DNA from: Gnetum montanum | Lineage: Eukaryota > Streptophyta > Gnetopsida > Gnetales > Gnetaceae | Length of the DNA: 64,000 nt | Reading direction: 5' to 3' | Assembly: GCA_015680685.1 (NCBI GenBank) | Contig: MNCI01011056.1 | Span: 34,375-98,374, forward strand | Program-made: the position numbers and the translations under genes | Shown here: piece after piece, positions 1 to 10,887 of the stretch | How positions within the stretch are numbered: position 1 is the stretch's first letter | Layout of the letters: each line of letters starts with the position of its first letter | The notes under the pieces: model-generated | Told to the model about the DNA's origin: nothing | The model's database searches: none | Seen by the model: only the letters and a program-made list of their open reading frames with translations

Positions 1-4
1 AGGG

Positions 5-1791
5 ATGTCCCTCCCGCACTTTACCAAGTATAATGGGGAGGGGGATCCCAACACTCACCTGGCCACCTTTAGATCCGAATCCTTGTTGTTGCAACAGTGG
101 CCGCATACTTTGGTCAGAGTCTTTGCGATGTCGTTAACAGGGAAGGCTTTAGACTGGTACAGAGCTCTCCCACGCTCTTCCATTACAACCTTGGAAGAGC
201 TGCTAACCCAATTTGTGACCTAATTTAGATACAACATGAAGCCGGAAGTCACGTTGGAACAGCTTATGGGGGTGAAACAAGACCCGCTCGAGCCGGTCCA
301 GAAGTTCATACAGCGTTGGAACGCTACCTTGAATGAGATCCGTGACCCGATCACGGACTCCCATCTGTTGGCCATATTCAAGAGATCAGTCAATGACTTT
401 ATCAAGTCCAAGCTGTATTATCTTTCCCCTGGAGACATACGTCAGGCCTTCGCCCAGGTCCGGAGCATCCAAGATGCTACGGAGGCCAACAAAGACCCGG
501 CATACATCACTTACAAGAACACGCACAACAAGGCTAAGGACAAAGGTAAGGCAGCGACCACTACTGTAGCGGCATTGACTGAGAATGCCAAGAACAAGAA
601 CAAGAAAGCCCCGGCAACAGCACCGCCTGAGGCCACGGCTGGTGCCGGCACCTGCCAGGCCACGATTGCCCCTGAACAGGCCCCAAGCCAAAGTCGAATT
701 TTGAGCGTAAAGACCGTTCAAAATACGCGGCTCTCCCAGTGAAACACTCTGAACTGCTGAAACAACTGCTAGCAACAGGACACATTCAAACTAAGAAAGT
801 GTCCGAGGAAGCCCTGAAACGTCACAGACGGCACTGTGAACTGTCGAAGGATCCTTCCTTAGCTTTGGCTAACGAACTAGCGGTTCCGAGATCTTTCAGG
901 CTGGACCATTTCTATGACTACCATCAGATGTGTGGTCACGATATGGATTACTGCTGGGCGTTGAAAGACGACATTCAACGCATGATCGACGAAGGTCATC
1001 TGAAGTTAGACAGTAGTAACCTAACACGTCCCGAAAACCAGACATTACATGTATACAAGGATCCGTTAAACGCAACTTACGATCCTTATACAATTACTAT
1101 GGTGAGTACGGACGGTGAGCGTAAAGGGCCGCCAAAGCAACCTTTAGTTTTGCGTGTGCCCGCCAGCTCACAAACGGGGGCAACTACTTCTTCGGCAGCA
1201 GGTGGGGTCTCATGGCCACCGTTCATTATACGGGCACCTTCTCAGGCATGACCTCAGTCACACGCTACTGCCCAAGACGCAGCTTCGTCTGCACCCACAC
1301 CGAGAGCACCGTTCATCATTAGGGTGCCCCAACCACAGGCTGCTCCTCTCACGCAGGGGCAGACCTCCAAGCAACACCATCAAGCATCGCCTCCTAAGCG
1401 GAAGGAGGAAAGCACTGAAGACAGCTCTACACTCGGCTTCCCGAAGCCTAGGCCCCTAGCCTCTGTGCCCATGACCATGCCCTAGAAGCATGACAAGCGC
1501 ACAGAAACGTAGCAGCCCTCTCTTGGTAGGAAGAAGAACAACCCCTCTTCTAACACTGCTCCGCCTCGGGAGATCCATCTGTTGGGGCGGATGGAGGAAG
1601 ATAAGGGGGATAAACCACCCTGCCGAGAGAAGGACCTCCTCAACGCGTTCATGCAGGTCAAACAAGCTCTCAAGCAAAAGAATACAACGCTGAGCTTGTA
1701 TGATCTTTTGATGACTTCTCAAGAACACCGCGAGGCTATGGTATGCATGTTGACGTCCATATCAGTGGATGCCAGCCTGCTAGCAGAATAG
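5..1791 (+). pseudogene. gag: E1 gag (capsid/nucleocapsid polyprotein), 5'-truncated, broken
   Basis: Structural polyprotein that would package the element RNA in cytoplasmic virus-like particles. The first ~220 bases encode the retrotransposon Gag core: MSLPHFTKYNGEGDP, then FRSESLLLQQWP, GKALDWYRALP and LEELLTQF. A TAA at 221-223 interrupts it, and the same frame continues from 236 to 742. A -1 frame change near 698-702 leads to the 739-1251 segment, which contains a zinc-knuckle-like YHQMCGHDMDYC (normally CDYHQLCGH..YC). After a stop at 1249-1251, homologous but shifted frames run to 1791. The linker is rich in Lys, Ala and Pro. The same layout is seen in E2, E3, E5 and E7, so the identification is firm although the gene is dead. 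Confidence 0.85.
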
Positions 1792-1809
1792 GAAGCAATA
1801 CACGCTATC

Positions 1810-2523
1810 ATGTTTCCTCTTGAAGCTGAACAACCCAAGCCCACCTCATTAACCTTTCTGGACGAGTTTGTTAAAGATGATCCGGAAAAGGGTCAAGTGA
1901 CAACGGAGCCGATGTTTATCACCATTCGGGTCGGCCAATACCGGATCCGGAGGGTGCATGTGGATGATGGCGTAGCTGCTAATGTCATCCCCTATTCGAT
2001 CGTGGATAGGTTGGGTTTGGTCGACCAGATCACTCCCACGATGACGGCCTGTGTAAAATCCTTCAATGGAGCACTGGTTCAAGTCAAGGGGACGGTGCGT
2101 ATTGAGTTTGTGGCAGGGAATCAATTCCCCATGGAAGCCACATTTCTAGTCGTCGAGGAGCTGCCAGGCTTCAACTTGATCTTAGAGAGGTCGTGGTTAG
2201 CCCAGCTGAGGGCGGTCTCATCGCCTATCCATCAGGAGATACACCTACCTTACGCTGGAGGGGAGGTTATCATACGCGGCAACGAGATCACTCCCAGGAC
2301 CGTTAGTAACATTGAGGAAGAGCGGGGTTCAGAGATCGAAACGGCTGATGATCAGCCTTCTCTCCAAGCCCCTGAACAGAACAACGACACTACTGACGGT
2401 CTAGCCTGGGCTGATCTGCCATTTCCGAATGACAGCGTAGAGGAGTCAAAGTGCAAACCTCCTCACCTTTATGTAGCAGTTAACATCAAAGCCGCTAAGA
2501 GGCAGTTGCGCAGTGATGGTTGA
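1810..2523 (+). CDS. E1 aspartic protease (retropepsin-like), C-terminal part of Gag-Pro
   Basis: Cleaves the element polyproteins during particle maturation. The open frame has the substrate-proximal IRVGQYRIRRVHV followed by VDDGVAANVIPY, which occupies the place of the D-S/T-G active-site loop, and FNLILERSWL, equivalent to the second conserved block (I-L-G-R-x-W-L). The active-site triplet reads DDG here and NNG in E3, rather than the canonical DTG or DSG. Length (237 codons) includes a Ser/Glu-rich tail ending KRQLRSDG. It is the least damaged coding block of E1. It is separated from RT by about 5 kb that contains the antisense gene. A GTAAGT follows the stop at 2549. Confidence 0.8.
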   Translation: MFPLEAEQPKPTSLTFLDEFVKDDPEKGQVTTEPMFITIRVGQYRIRRVHVDDGVAANVIPYSIVDRLGLVDQITPTMTACVKSFNGALVQVKGTVRIEFVAGNQFPMEATFLVVEELPGFNLILERSWLAQLRAVSSPIHQEIHLPYAGGEVIIRGNEITPRTVSNIEEERGSEIETADDQPSLQAPEQNNDTTDGLAWADLPFPNDSVEESKCKPPHLYVAVNIKAAKRQLRSDG

Positions 2524-2748
2524 ACGAAGCTCTCCAGCATGCATGCATGTAAGTTAGCCTACCTACTGTCAGCCAATAGTTTCCTTTATTCTTTGTGTGC
2601 CTTTACGCTTTGTGTGCTTTTACGCAGCATTTGACTTCTTTGCTTACACTTCACATTTTCCCTTTGCATATGTCATTATACGCATGTTAATTATGTGTCT
2701 TCATTACTTCATGCAACGTCCAGGGTTACATGTTTTACGCATTTACGC

Positions 2749-3033
2749 AGTGGCCCACAACGGCCTTAAACTAGTTAGCATAAGCTTGTGGCCCGCAACG
2801 TCCTTAAACTAGTTAGCATAAGCTTTTGGCCCGCAATGGCCTTAAACTAATTAGCATACGCTTTCGGCCCGCAACGTCCTTAAACTAGTCATCGTACGCA
2901 TTGGCCCGCAACGGCCTTAAACTAGTCACCATACGCGCTGGCCCGCAATGGCCTTAAACTAGTAGTCACTTTGCATTTTACGCATCGATTCATAATCTAT
3001 TCACGCTTTTCGGCCCGCAATGACCTTAAACTA
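2749..3033 (+). repeat. Array of the 22-bp motif, GGCC subtype, ~38-bp period, about 7 copies
   Basis: Copies begin near 2752, 2790, 2828, 2868, 2906, 2940 and 3012. Each reads GGCCCGCAAyGrCC-TTAAACTAG, followed by a spacer such as TTAGCATACGC. It lies between the protease stop and the 3' end of the antisense gene. Equivalent arrays occur at the same place in E2 and E3. Confidence 0.85.
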
Positions 3034-3125
3034 AGGAAAAAGTAACAAAAATATGATAGATCATTCAAAATTTATAATATGTTTGTCCTTTAACTCATTT
3101 GTGACATGATGCCAGAAAAGCAAAC

Positions 3126-6100
3126 TTACGCATGACCCCTGCTGCCACTATCACCCGTGTCCTTTAACTCTAAATCCAACCCTAAAAGGTCATCCTCTAG
3201 TGGGCCATCGTTGCCGGGAAATATCCCTTCTGGAAATATTGTCTCTTCATGAGACTCTCGTTCTAATGCTGGCTCCACAGGAAGACGCTCTTCCTCATTG
3301 TGTTCCACCTCCGCTTCCATAGTTTCTTCCTCTAGCCCCTCAGCGGGCGCACGCTCTCCACCTTCTGGTACCTGAAACATCAATAGCGTAAACATTAGAA
3401 TAAGCAGCGTTATGTTGGGGAACGCACTAGCTAAGCCATGTGTAAGCTTACCCGAGATGACCCAACTTCTGCAGCAAAGGGAAGCTTATCTAGACCAGCC
3501 CACAAACGCTCCATGATTTCGTCCTCTGTCAGGTCTTGCCACACATCTTCGCTCGAAGCCATCCCTGCTTTCACCTTTCCTTTCTCCATGCTACTCCAAG
3601 AGGGAGGATCTGGATAGAAAGTAGGGATTGAAGCTTGATTCCCAGGAAAGACCATTGCTCTCTCTGGAGACGCAGTGATGGTCACCTGTTCCTCAAACTT
3701 CTTAAAAGCCTCAGATGCTCCGATGGTGTCGACAAAGACCTCCAAGTATCGCACTTTAATAGCGGACTCACGGTAGCATTTTCTGTATGCGGTGCTTTCC
3801 CTTTTGTACACATGCTTGTGGTCATTCTCCTTTTGCCCCCATTCCTATACACCCGCGTAGTAGTCCCTCTAGTCTCGACTCTTTTAAGCAAGGAGCTCTA
3901 TCTGCATCCTTTGCTCTACTAGCACTCGACTGGTCTGTACGTTGTTCTTGATGGCTGTCCAATAACGGAGTGGTCAATAACAGCCGTACGCTAGTCATTT
4001 TCTCCGGTCACTCGAGCCTGTAGGAACTCGTATCGCGCCCTCAGATCCTTGACTTCCTTAGTTAGGGATTCGACCTTCTGTTCTGACCGCTGCAGTTTCT
4101 TCCATAGGGCTTCGTTGATATTCCTGCTTTCCCACACAGAGCGTGTCGAGTGTAACGCACATTTATGCATTTTTTCATAAATGTTGCGTGGCACGACCGC
4201 CCCATCAGATGGAGGCTCTGCTGTGTCTAGGTCAATGGGCTCCGCAGGGTCCCATCGGAGGTGAGATCCTAACAGAAAACAAAACATCAAGACAGATGAC
4301 ATATTATCAGCAAAACATTACGCACTCGCTTTTATTAACTTACCAGTACCAGGATCGGCGCGTTCGAGCCGCTTGATCATGTCATTAATCATGCCTTCCA
4401 CGAAGCCAAACTTGTCGGGAAGGTCCCTCCACGCTTCGTTAGTAGCAGCCGACGTCAAGGCATCTCCTTCCCCTGTAACATAACTTGGTTAGATATTATC
4501 TGTTTACAGACATTTGCAAAACCCGTGAAAAAGAAACATACGCTCGTTACCTCTGCTGGTGACAGTGGCAACGTCATCGACATTCTCCCGACTTCTTTCC
4601 GTTTCACGCATTGGGGTCTGTGCGTCTCTACCTCCAGTAGCAGGGGCCTCCTCCCCAGTCTGTACGTGGCCCCCACTAGTAGCTGGGGCCGCCTCACGCG
4701 TTGAAGCCTACGCGCGGTGCTTCCTAACATTCGGGGCCTCTGCTTCTAAAGTTGAGGCCCCCTCCCCACGCTTTAACACCATTTCCCCTGTTTTAGGGGT
4801 TAATCGACTTGTCTTTTTTGCTGTTCACATTCCCACGCATTAGAACCTAATTCCACTAGTCAAAATCAAATATTGCGTATACAGGCTTTACACTTACCAA
4901 GCTCCACTAGAACCTAATTAGACAGAGCCTCTTCCGCCGCGCTGCAGGCTCCACGATTTCCTCTACCAAGCGTTTCCCTTACGAGGCATCACCGGTGTAG
5001 GTGGGCATTATCCAGCCTACACTATCGAGGCCTCGCACTCGGGGTGCCGTCATGCCTTTGGTAGTCACGGACATTGACTCTCCGATCCCTTCCGGTGGAT
5101 CCTGCCCACGGGTAGTGCTGAGGATGTGGGCGATCTAGGGTTTGGACAGTTGGTCTCGGTCCTGTTGTACCCAGACCCCATTCCTTTGGACGACCAAATA
5201 CTCGGCAAACCGCCGGAGGGCAGCGATGAAAAAGGCATGATGCACGTTGAAGCGAGACTCAAGCTTCTCGCAAAGCTTGACCATTTCGCTCCACAAACCC
5301 TTGGAGAGATGGCTTCCCTAGTCGAAACAGGCTCCCTCCTCCAGCACCTCCCGCATAATACGTGTCTATTCTACTGAAAAGAACCGTGCTTGCGAGAGGG
5401 TTTTGGGGAAGGTACGAGCCCGAAAAAAAAGAGGATATAGCGTTTTGGCGGTCGCCAGCTCGAATTTCTCGCAGGGGAATCCCTTGGTATCCTTAGGGAT
5501 TCTGGCCCACTCCTGAAGAAGTGCCTCCACTTTGATGCCCCTCTAGGCCTTTAGGTTTACAGNCAGGTGCATTAGCCCTGTGGTCTGGATGTTGGTGACC
5601 ACCGCAGCTGGGGCCGCCGAGTGGCCAAGCCAACGCTGTGCCTCTTTGATGTCCCCATAACGAAAGAGGACGTCTCTCGCCTCGCGGCCAGAAATTGTAA
5701 GGGTAATCTCCCGAGATTCCCTGACTGTAAGCCAAGATGCAAGTTAAAAATGCAAAACATCACACAAACATTATCACAATAGTCATGACACGTAATTACG
5801 CAAATAGCACTAAAACACGCAACAAACTTACCGGGGCCAAACGGCAATGGGAATTGCGGGAGCTCTATCTCCATGTCCTCGACGTTGAGGGGCGGATCCA
5901 GCGTCCAATCCTCATGTAGCCATCCGAGTTCCTGGCACTTCTTGAAGGCCTCCTCATAGCATGAGTGGTACTCACGCATCTCGTGGCCGATTTGTCCGAT
6001 GACACCGGCTCGAACGTTATTCGTCGTGGTAAACGCTGTTATCGCCGTTTCGGCCCAGGGCAGCGTATCGCTGTCGCCGATTAGCTTGTTGTCCCGTATA

Positions 6101-7123
6101 AAGAACCTGTACAATATAGCGTAAGCTTATCTACGCTCTACGGCTAGACCTTTTCTCTTTACATCCTTTTTACATTGTAACATTGTAACATATAACAATA
6201 AATACAGCTATCTAGATCTGCTTACCCGCCTACGTAGTATACTGTGCCTTGGGGGTTCTGGAAATACATTGACACATGGCGGGCCACGAACAACGTATTG
6301 TATGCGTGGTAGCAGTTGAAGCGGGCCATATCCCAGATCCAATGCAAGCTCCTCAGACCCTGAGAGCTGAGTGCTCGGTCCTCGGGATTGCCCGTCTCAA
6401 TCGCCTCGTCTGTCAGGTAGGCCAAAATCCCCTGCGAATACCCTGGCAACAGGTGCTCCAGAACGGCAACAGCAACATCTCTGGTCACATGGGACCAAAC
6501 GATGATGCTAAAATTACGCAGCAAAAACTGCAAGAACNACAGCAACATCTCTGGTTACATGGGACCAAACGATGATGCTAAAATTACACAGCAAAAACTG
6601 CAAGAACTCCAATGCCCCCTTTCGGTACCAGATGGCCTTCCCCTGCACTCTTGTGTGCGGAGGAGGGACATTTGGGACGATGGGGTTTAACCAGCATAAA
6701 ACCCCAATAACATCCAGCACAAGTAGGATGGGCTTCAGCGCGATGCTGTAGAAAATGATCCAGACTCATTAAGACATGTACATTTACATTTTTACATCTA
6801 ACAGAGAAATCGTAAAACGAAACCAGGCTGAAATTGCCCAAACCCTTGCAACAACGCAAGGTTTGTCTCTGACAACGGCAATGAACGCAACCTCATCAAA
6901 ACCCTCGCACTAAGCCGAGGTCCATAATTTGACAGACGCATTCACGCTAGAGACACTTAAACGAAACGAAGAGACATATAGACCAAGCGTAAAGAATGGC
7001 CTACCGGTTGAGAGGCGTCGGGTCGCAGACATCGATCAACACCTACGAAACACGGTTCAGGTTCACCTGCACTTCGTCGAGTTTCGCCAATTTGGCATTC
7101 TGCTTCTTCGCCTTCGGAGCCAT
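3126..7123 (-). CDS. E1 antisense 8-exon gene, FCP1/NIF-like N-terminal domain, rest unknown
   Basis: Exons on the minus strand: 7123-7005, 6745-6226, 6106-5832, 5724-4898, 4820-4551, 4472-4344, 4268-3452, 3371-3126. Donors are GTAGGC, GTAAGC, GTAAGT, GTAAGT, GTAACG, GTAAGT and GTAAGC; every acceptor ends in AG after a T-rich stretch. Translation starts MAPKAKKQNAKLAKLDEV. Exon 2 has LLVLDVIGVLC and, after a spacer, KAIWYRKGALEFLQFLL and IIVWSH, which resembles the FCP1/NIF (HAD) fold with the second catalytic Asp missing. Exon 3 ends FPLPFGPG. Exon 4 has stops, an N and a ~220-nt deletion relative to E3. Exon 7 carries a coiled coil (LWKKLQRSEQKVESLTKEV) and the block LTEDEIMERLWAGLDKLPF. 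Exon 8 is Glu-rich and ends SRGHA-stop. Exon structure is strong; function is inference. Confidence 0.75.
6469..6607. other. Single-N join with duplicated flanks (likely assembly artefact)
   Basis: Bases 6469-6537 and 6539-6607 are near-identical 69-mers, differing at two C/T positions, and are separated by one N at 6538. Collapsing one copy plus the N removes 70 nt and makes exon 2 of the antisense gene 450 nt, exactly its length in E3. This looks like two contig ends that overlap but were not merged. Confidence 0.8.
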
Positions 7124-7297
7124 CACGATAGTTGCAGGGTTTCTTTAGAGCTTGCTTACAGATACTAGAAAACTTACAGCTTTGCCTCTCTCTCTGCTCT
7201 TCCTAGCTCTCTCCTCTTCTTTCTCTCTGCACTGCTTTTCCTCTGCTTGTAAATTCAAATCCAGATAGTCAACAACCAGTTTCATCGAAAAACCACC

Positions 7298-7305
7298 TAT
7301 TTATA
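7298..7305 (-). promoter_or_regulatory. TATA box of the E1 antisense gene
   Basis: On the minus strand the sequence reads GCGTATAAATAGG, a textbook plant TATA context, about 175 bp upstream of the exon 1 ATG at 7123. The leader between them is rich in GA. Similar boxes lie upstream of the same ATG in E3 and E8. Confidence 0.6.
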
Positions 7306-8194
7306 CGCGAAGATCGTCGACTTGATCCCAGATTTAAGCGGAACTTTCCTAAAATGGAATCTGAAAATCCGGTATTAATTCGGTCGATATCACACACTCC
7401 ATTGTCGAAAATGATGTTAAACTACCACATCTTATCACCTCGTAATCGGGTTACATTGATTACAAGCGCTGTCCACAATATTCAAATTTCAGTTAGCATG
7501 CCACGTCTGGCGACATCCCGTCACTTGTCTCCTAACCATTTACGCACTTTCCGGTTTTGCAAGACAGACGGAGGATGGATGCCACAGTTTCAGCACCTCT
7601 AATTTTGACAGGCCCATACGGGCACTTAGTTAGGCAATTTGACTCCACATTCATAGACGTTAGCCCTCCTTTAGCAGGCGTAACTATAGCTACATTAGAA
7701 ACGTCCCCAGAATGGCCAGAACAGTCGACGCGTATGCTAGACCTGGAGGCTGGAGACATAACTGAGGACCCCCTTAGTGAGTTCCCTATCGTTATGCACA
7801 GGGGTGAGATCAAGGCACTTAAGGTCAGTTCCTTACTAGACGAGAAAACGCGCCACGCAATAATACAAGTCCTGCAAGACAACATCATTATCTTTGCATG
7901 GTCATATGAGGATATGCCTGGGTTAGATCCTAGATTAGTCCAGCATAATATCATCCTCGACCCACAGATCAAGGAAGTTAGGCAAAAGGCACGCAAAATA
8001 AAACCACAATCACCGATAATTTCCCATTACCAAGTATTGACCAGCTAGTGGATACAACAGCTGGACATGCACTTCTGTCCTTCATGGATGGCTTCTCGGG
8101 CTATAACCAGATTCGCATCAACCCAGAACATCAACTTACCACAACGTTTATGACACCCTGGGGGACATTTTGCTATACCATGATGCCTTTTGGT

Positions 8195-8318
8195 NNNNNN
8201 NNNNNNNNNNNNNNNNNNNNNNNNNNNNNNNNNNNNNNNNNNNNNNNNNNNNNNNNNNNNNNNNNNNNNNNNNNNNNNNNNNNNNNNNNNNNNNNNNNNN
8301 NNNNNNNNNNNNNNNNNN
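8195..8318. other. Sequence gap of 124 N inside RT
   Basis: The gap follows MMPFG and resumes at RMLGFVVSKTG. In E3 the same interval is about 68 codons and includes YVDD. 124 N is therefore shorter than expected, and either the gap size is an estimate or there is a further deletion. Confidence 0.95.
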
Positions 8319-8890
8319 GACGCATGCTGGGGTTTGTGGTATCAAAAACCGGCATACGAGTTGACCCTGATAAGGTCCGAGCCATTGTCGCGTTAAAGCC
8401 TCCCACAGACCTCAAGCAACTACGCGGGTTACAGGGATGCTTGCAATTCATACGCAGGTTCATTTCACGGTTAACCGACAAATTACATCCCATGTAAAAC
8501 TTGCTGAAAAGGGGGGTTAATTTTGAATGGACCAACGATTTCCAGCATGCGTTTGATAGCCTAAAACAGGAACTGCAACATCTACCGACGGTTTTCCCGC
8601 CACAAAGGGACCTGCCTTTTTTCATCTATCTCGCCACTTCAGACGTAGCCATAGCAGCGCTGCTTTGTCAGAAAAGGGATGATGGATTAGAAATGCCCAT
8701 CTACTATCTGAGTCACGCTCTATGTGCGTACGAGACGAGATATAACGACGTTGAGCGTAATTGCTTAGCATTAGTTTTTACGCTCAAGAAATGTAGGCAT
8801 TACCTTTTTGCAGTCAGGTTAACGTTATTTGTAAAAATAATATCCTTAGGGCCATTACACATAGTCTATACGAAAGTAGCAAAATCACAC

Positions 8891-9013
8891 ATTGGAAGGC
8901 TATCACTGTGGAGTTTGACCTCCACTACATTGGCCAGTCATCTACGAAGGGNATTGGAAGGCTATCACTGCGGAGTTTGACCTCCACTACATTGGCCAGT
9001 CATCTACGAAGGG
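8891..9013. other. Single-N join with duplicated flanks (likely assembly artefact)
   Basis: Bases 8891-8951 and 8953-9013 are near-identical 61-mers, with one C/T difference, around an N at 8952. Removing one copy plus the N (62 nt) puts the end of the first RNase H (frame beginning at 8815) in phase with the second RNase H at 9135. Confidence 0.8.
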
Positions 9014-10887
9014 CCAGGCGATAGCCGACCAGTTAACAACTTCACCCATTGACAACCACGCAACCGTAGAACCAGAGTTTCCTGATGAACATGTACATAG
9101 TTTAAGCCCTTCTTCGGTAGGCCTCGAAGCAACATTGTATTTCGATGGAGCTTCAACCGCCAGAGGTGGCAGTGCGGCCACTATTCTTATGCTCTCGCCT
9201 GAGGATGTGTGTCTACACGCTTACCGATTGAACTTCCCTTGTATGAACAATGTGGCAGAGTACGAGGGGCTCCTCAGGGGACTACTAACTGCAGGTGAAC
9301 TTGACGTTCAACACCTGGTAGTTAGGGGAGATTCGATGCTGGTCATAAATCAAATCACTGGAGTCTATGCCTGCAAGGCCGTACACTTGCAGCCCTACTG
9401 TGATCAGGCTAAAGATCTTCTGAAGCAATTTATGACCTTCGACGCCCAGCACGTCCCACGGGCTGACAACACGCTGGCTGACGCACTTGATACTCTGGCT
9501 TTACACTTACCGTCACACCTGTTTAACACCTGCCCCGCATTGATTACAGACTGCGCATATCCTATCATTCAGATGGCGCAAATCTCCTCTCTTATCGAGG
9601 AAAGCACGCCTGAGTGGTACGATCACATTAAATCTTATCTTTTACAGGGTGAGTTATCAACTGCTTTAATGCGCGTGCAAAAAGACGCAACCCATAAGCG
9701 CGCTAGGCACTACGTCATGATCGGAGACAGTACTCTCTGTAGACGCTCCTTTGATGGCGTGTTGCTCACCTGCGTTAACACAGACCAAGCACAGCACATC
9801 GTTAACGAGGTTCACGAGGGATTGTGCGGCAGCCACGTAGCCCCACGGGCTATGGCCCTAAAAATTCGTCGCCTAGGGTACTACTGGCCACGCATGGAAA
9901 GGGATTGTTTGACAAAGGGTAAGACCTGTGACACGTGTCAACGTCATGCAAACCTCATCCACGTGCCACTCATAGAATTGCACACGACACAGATAACATG
10001 GTCATTCCAACGATGGGGACTAGACATTATCGGACCCATCACGCCAAAATCTTCTGCAGGACATAGCTTCATCATTACCGCCACCGAGTACTTTACGAAG
10101 TGGGTAGAAGCTGTCCCCCTGCAGAAAATTACATCTCAATAGGTTTGCCATTTTATCTTGGATAACATAGTAACTCGATTTGGTCTCCCAATGACTATTG
10201 TGACCGACAACGGGCCACAGTTTAGCAGCATGGATACCAAATCCTTCTGTGACAACCTAGGCATTAGATAGTCCTTTTCCTCCCCTTACTACCCACAGGC
10301 AAATGGTCAAGCTGAAGCATCAAACAAGATTATCATCAATTTACTCAAGAAAATGCTCGATGGCAACAAAAGGCGGTGGCATGAACAGATCCTCTACATG
10401 TTATGGGCATATCGTACTACGTGTAGAACAGCTACAGGTAGTATGCCCTATAGCCTGGTTTATCGATCTGAGGCGGTGCTACCTCTCAAGTTGCAGATCC
10501 CTTCTCTGAGAATGGTCCTCTCCACCGTTATAAATGAGGCTCAACACACCGAGGCTCGGATAGCGGATTTGGAGTCATTGGAAGAGAAGCGGATACAGGT
10601 TCTTGAGGCAATTGAGAGATATCAAGATAAACAAAGACAAAAGCATCATCATAATCTTCAACAGCGTCCAATAAAGAAAGGAGATCTGGTTCTCAAGGCT
10701 GTGCGTGAACCAGCAGGCAAGTTCTCTGCAAATTGGGAAGGCTCTTTCTTGGTAACCGACGCATACAGCAACAGAGCATTCAAATTGGTAGACGTCAACG
10801 GCAACGAGTTAGCAAATCCTGTGAATCATGTGTATCTAAAGCGGTACTTCATCTAGCAGCGACAACGGTGTCAACAACAGGTATGAA

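Larger units (their letters stand above)
7575..10856 (+). pseudogene. pol: E1 pol: RT, RNase H, archaeal-type RNase H, integrase (inactivated)
   Basis: Copies genomic RNA to DNA and integrates it. The chosen start is the ATG of MDATVSAPLILTG, matching E3. RT: the LVQHNIILDP block is present; then ~57 codons including the SNWVSNIVVVPKK region are deleted with a frameshift near 8010, followed by SIDQLVDTTAGHALLSF and FSGYNQIRINPEHQ. The catalytic YVDD lies in the N gap. First RNase H: FFIYLATSDVAIAALLCQ to ERNCLALVFTLKKCRHY. Second RNase H, from about 9135: YFDGASTARGG, NNVAEYEGLLRGL, VVRGDSMLVINQ and ADALDTLALHL, the D/E/D/D set. Integrase: HEGLCGSHVAPRAM, CDTCQRH, GLDIIGPI, TDNGPQFSS and a downstream Glu in NGQAEASNK. 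Stops occur at 8495, 10141 and 10268. Confidence 0.9.

Noticed and set aside
3991-4302. Initially considered a small stand-alone antisense ORF
   Set aside because: It is exon 7 of the antisense gene; the acceptor at 4269-4270 and homology to E2 and E3 place it in the larger model.
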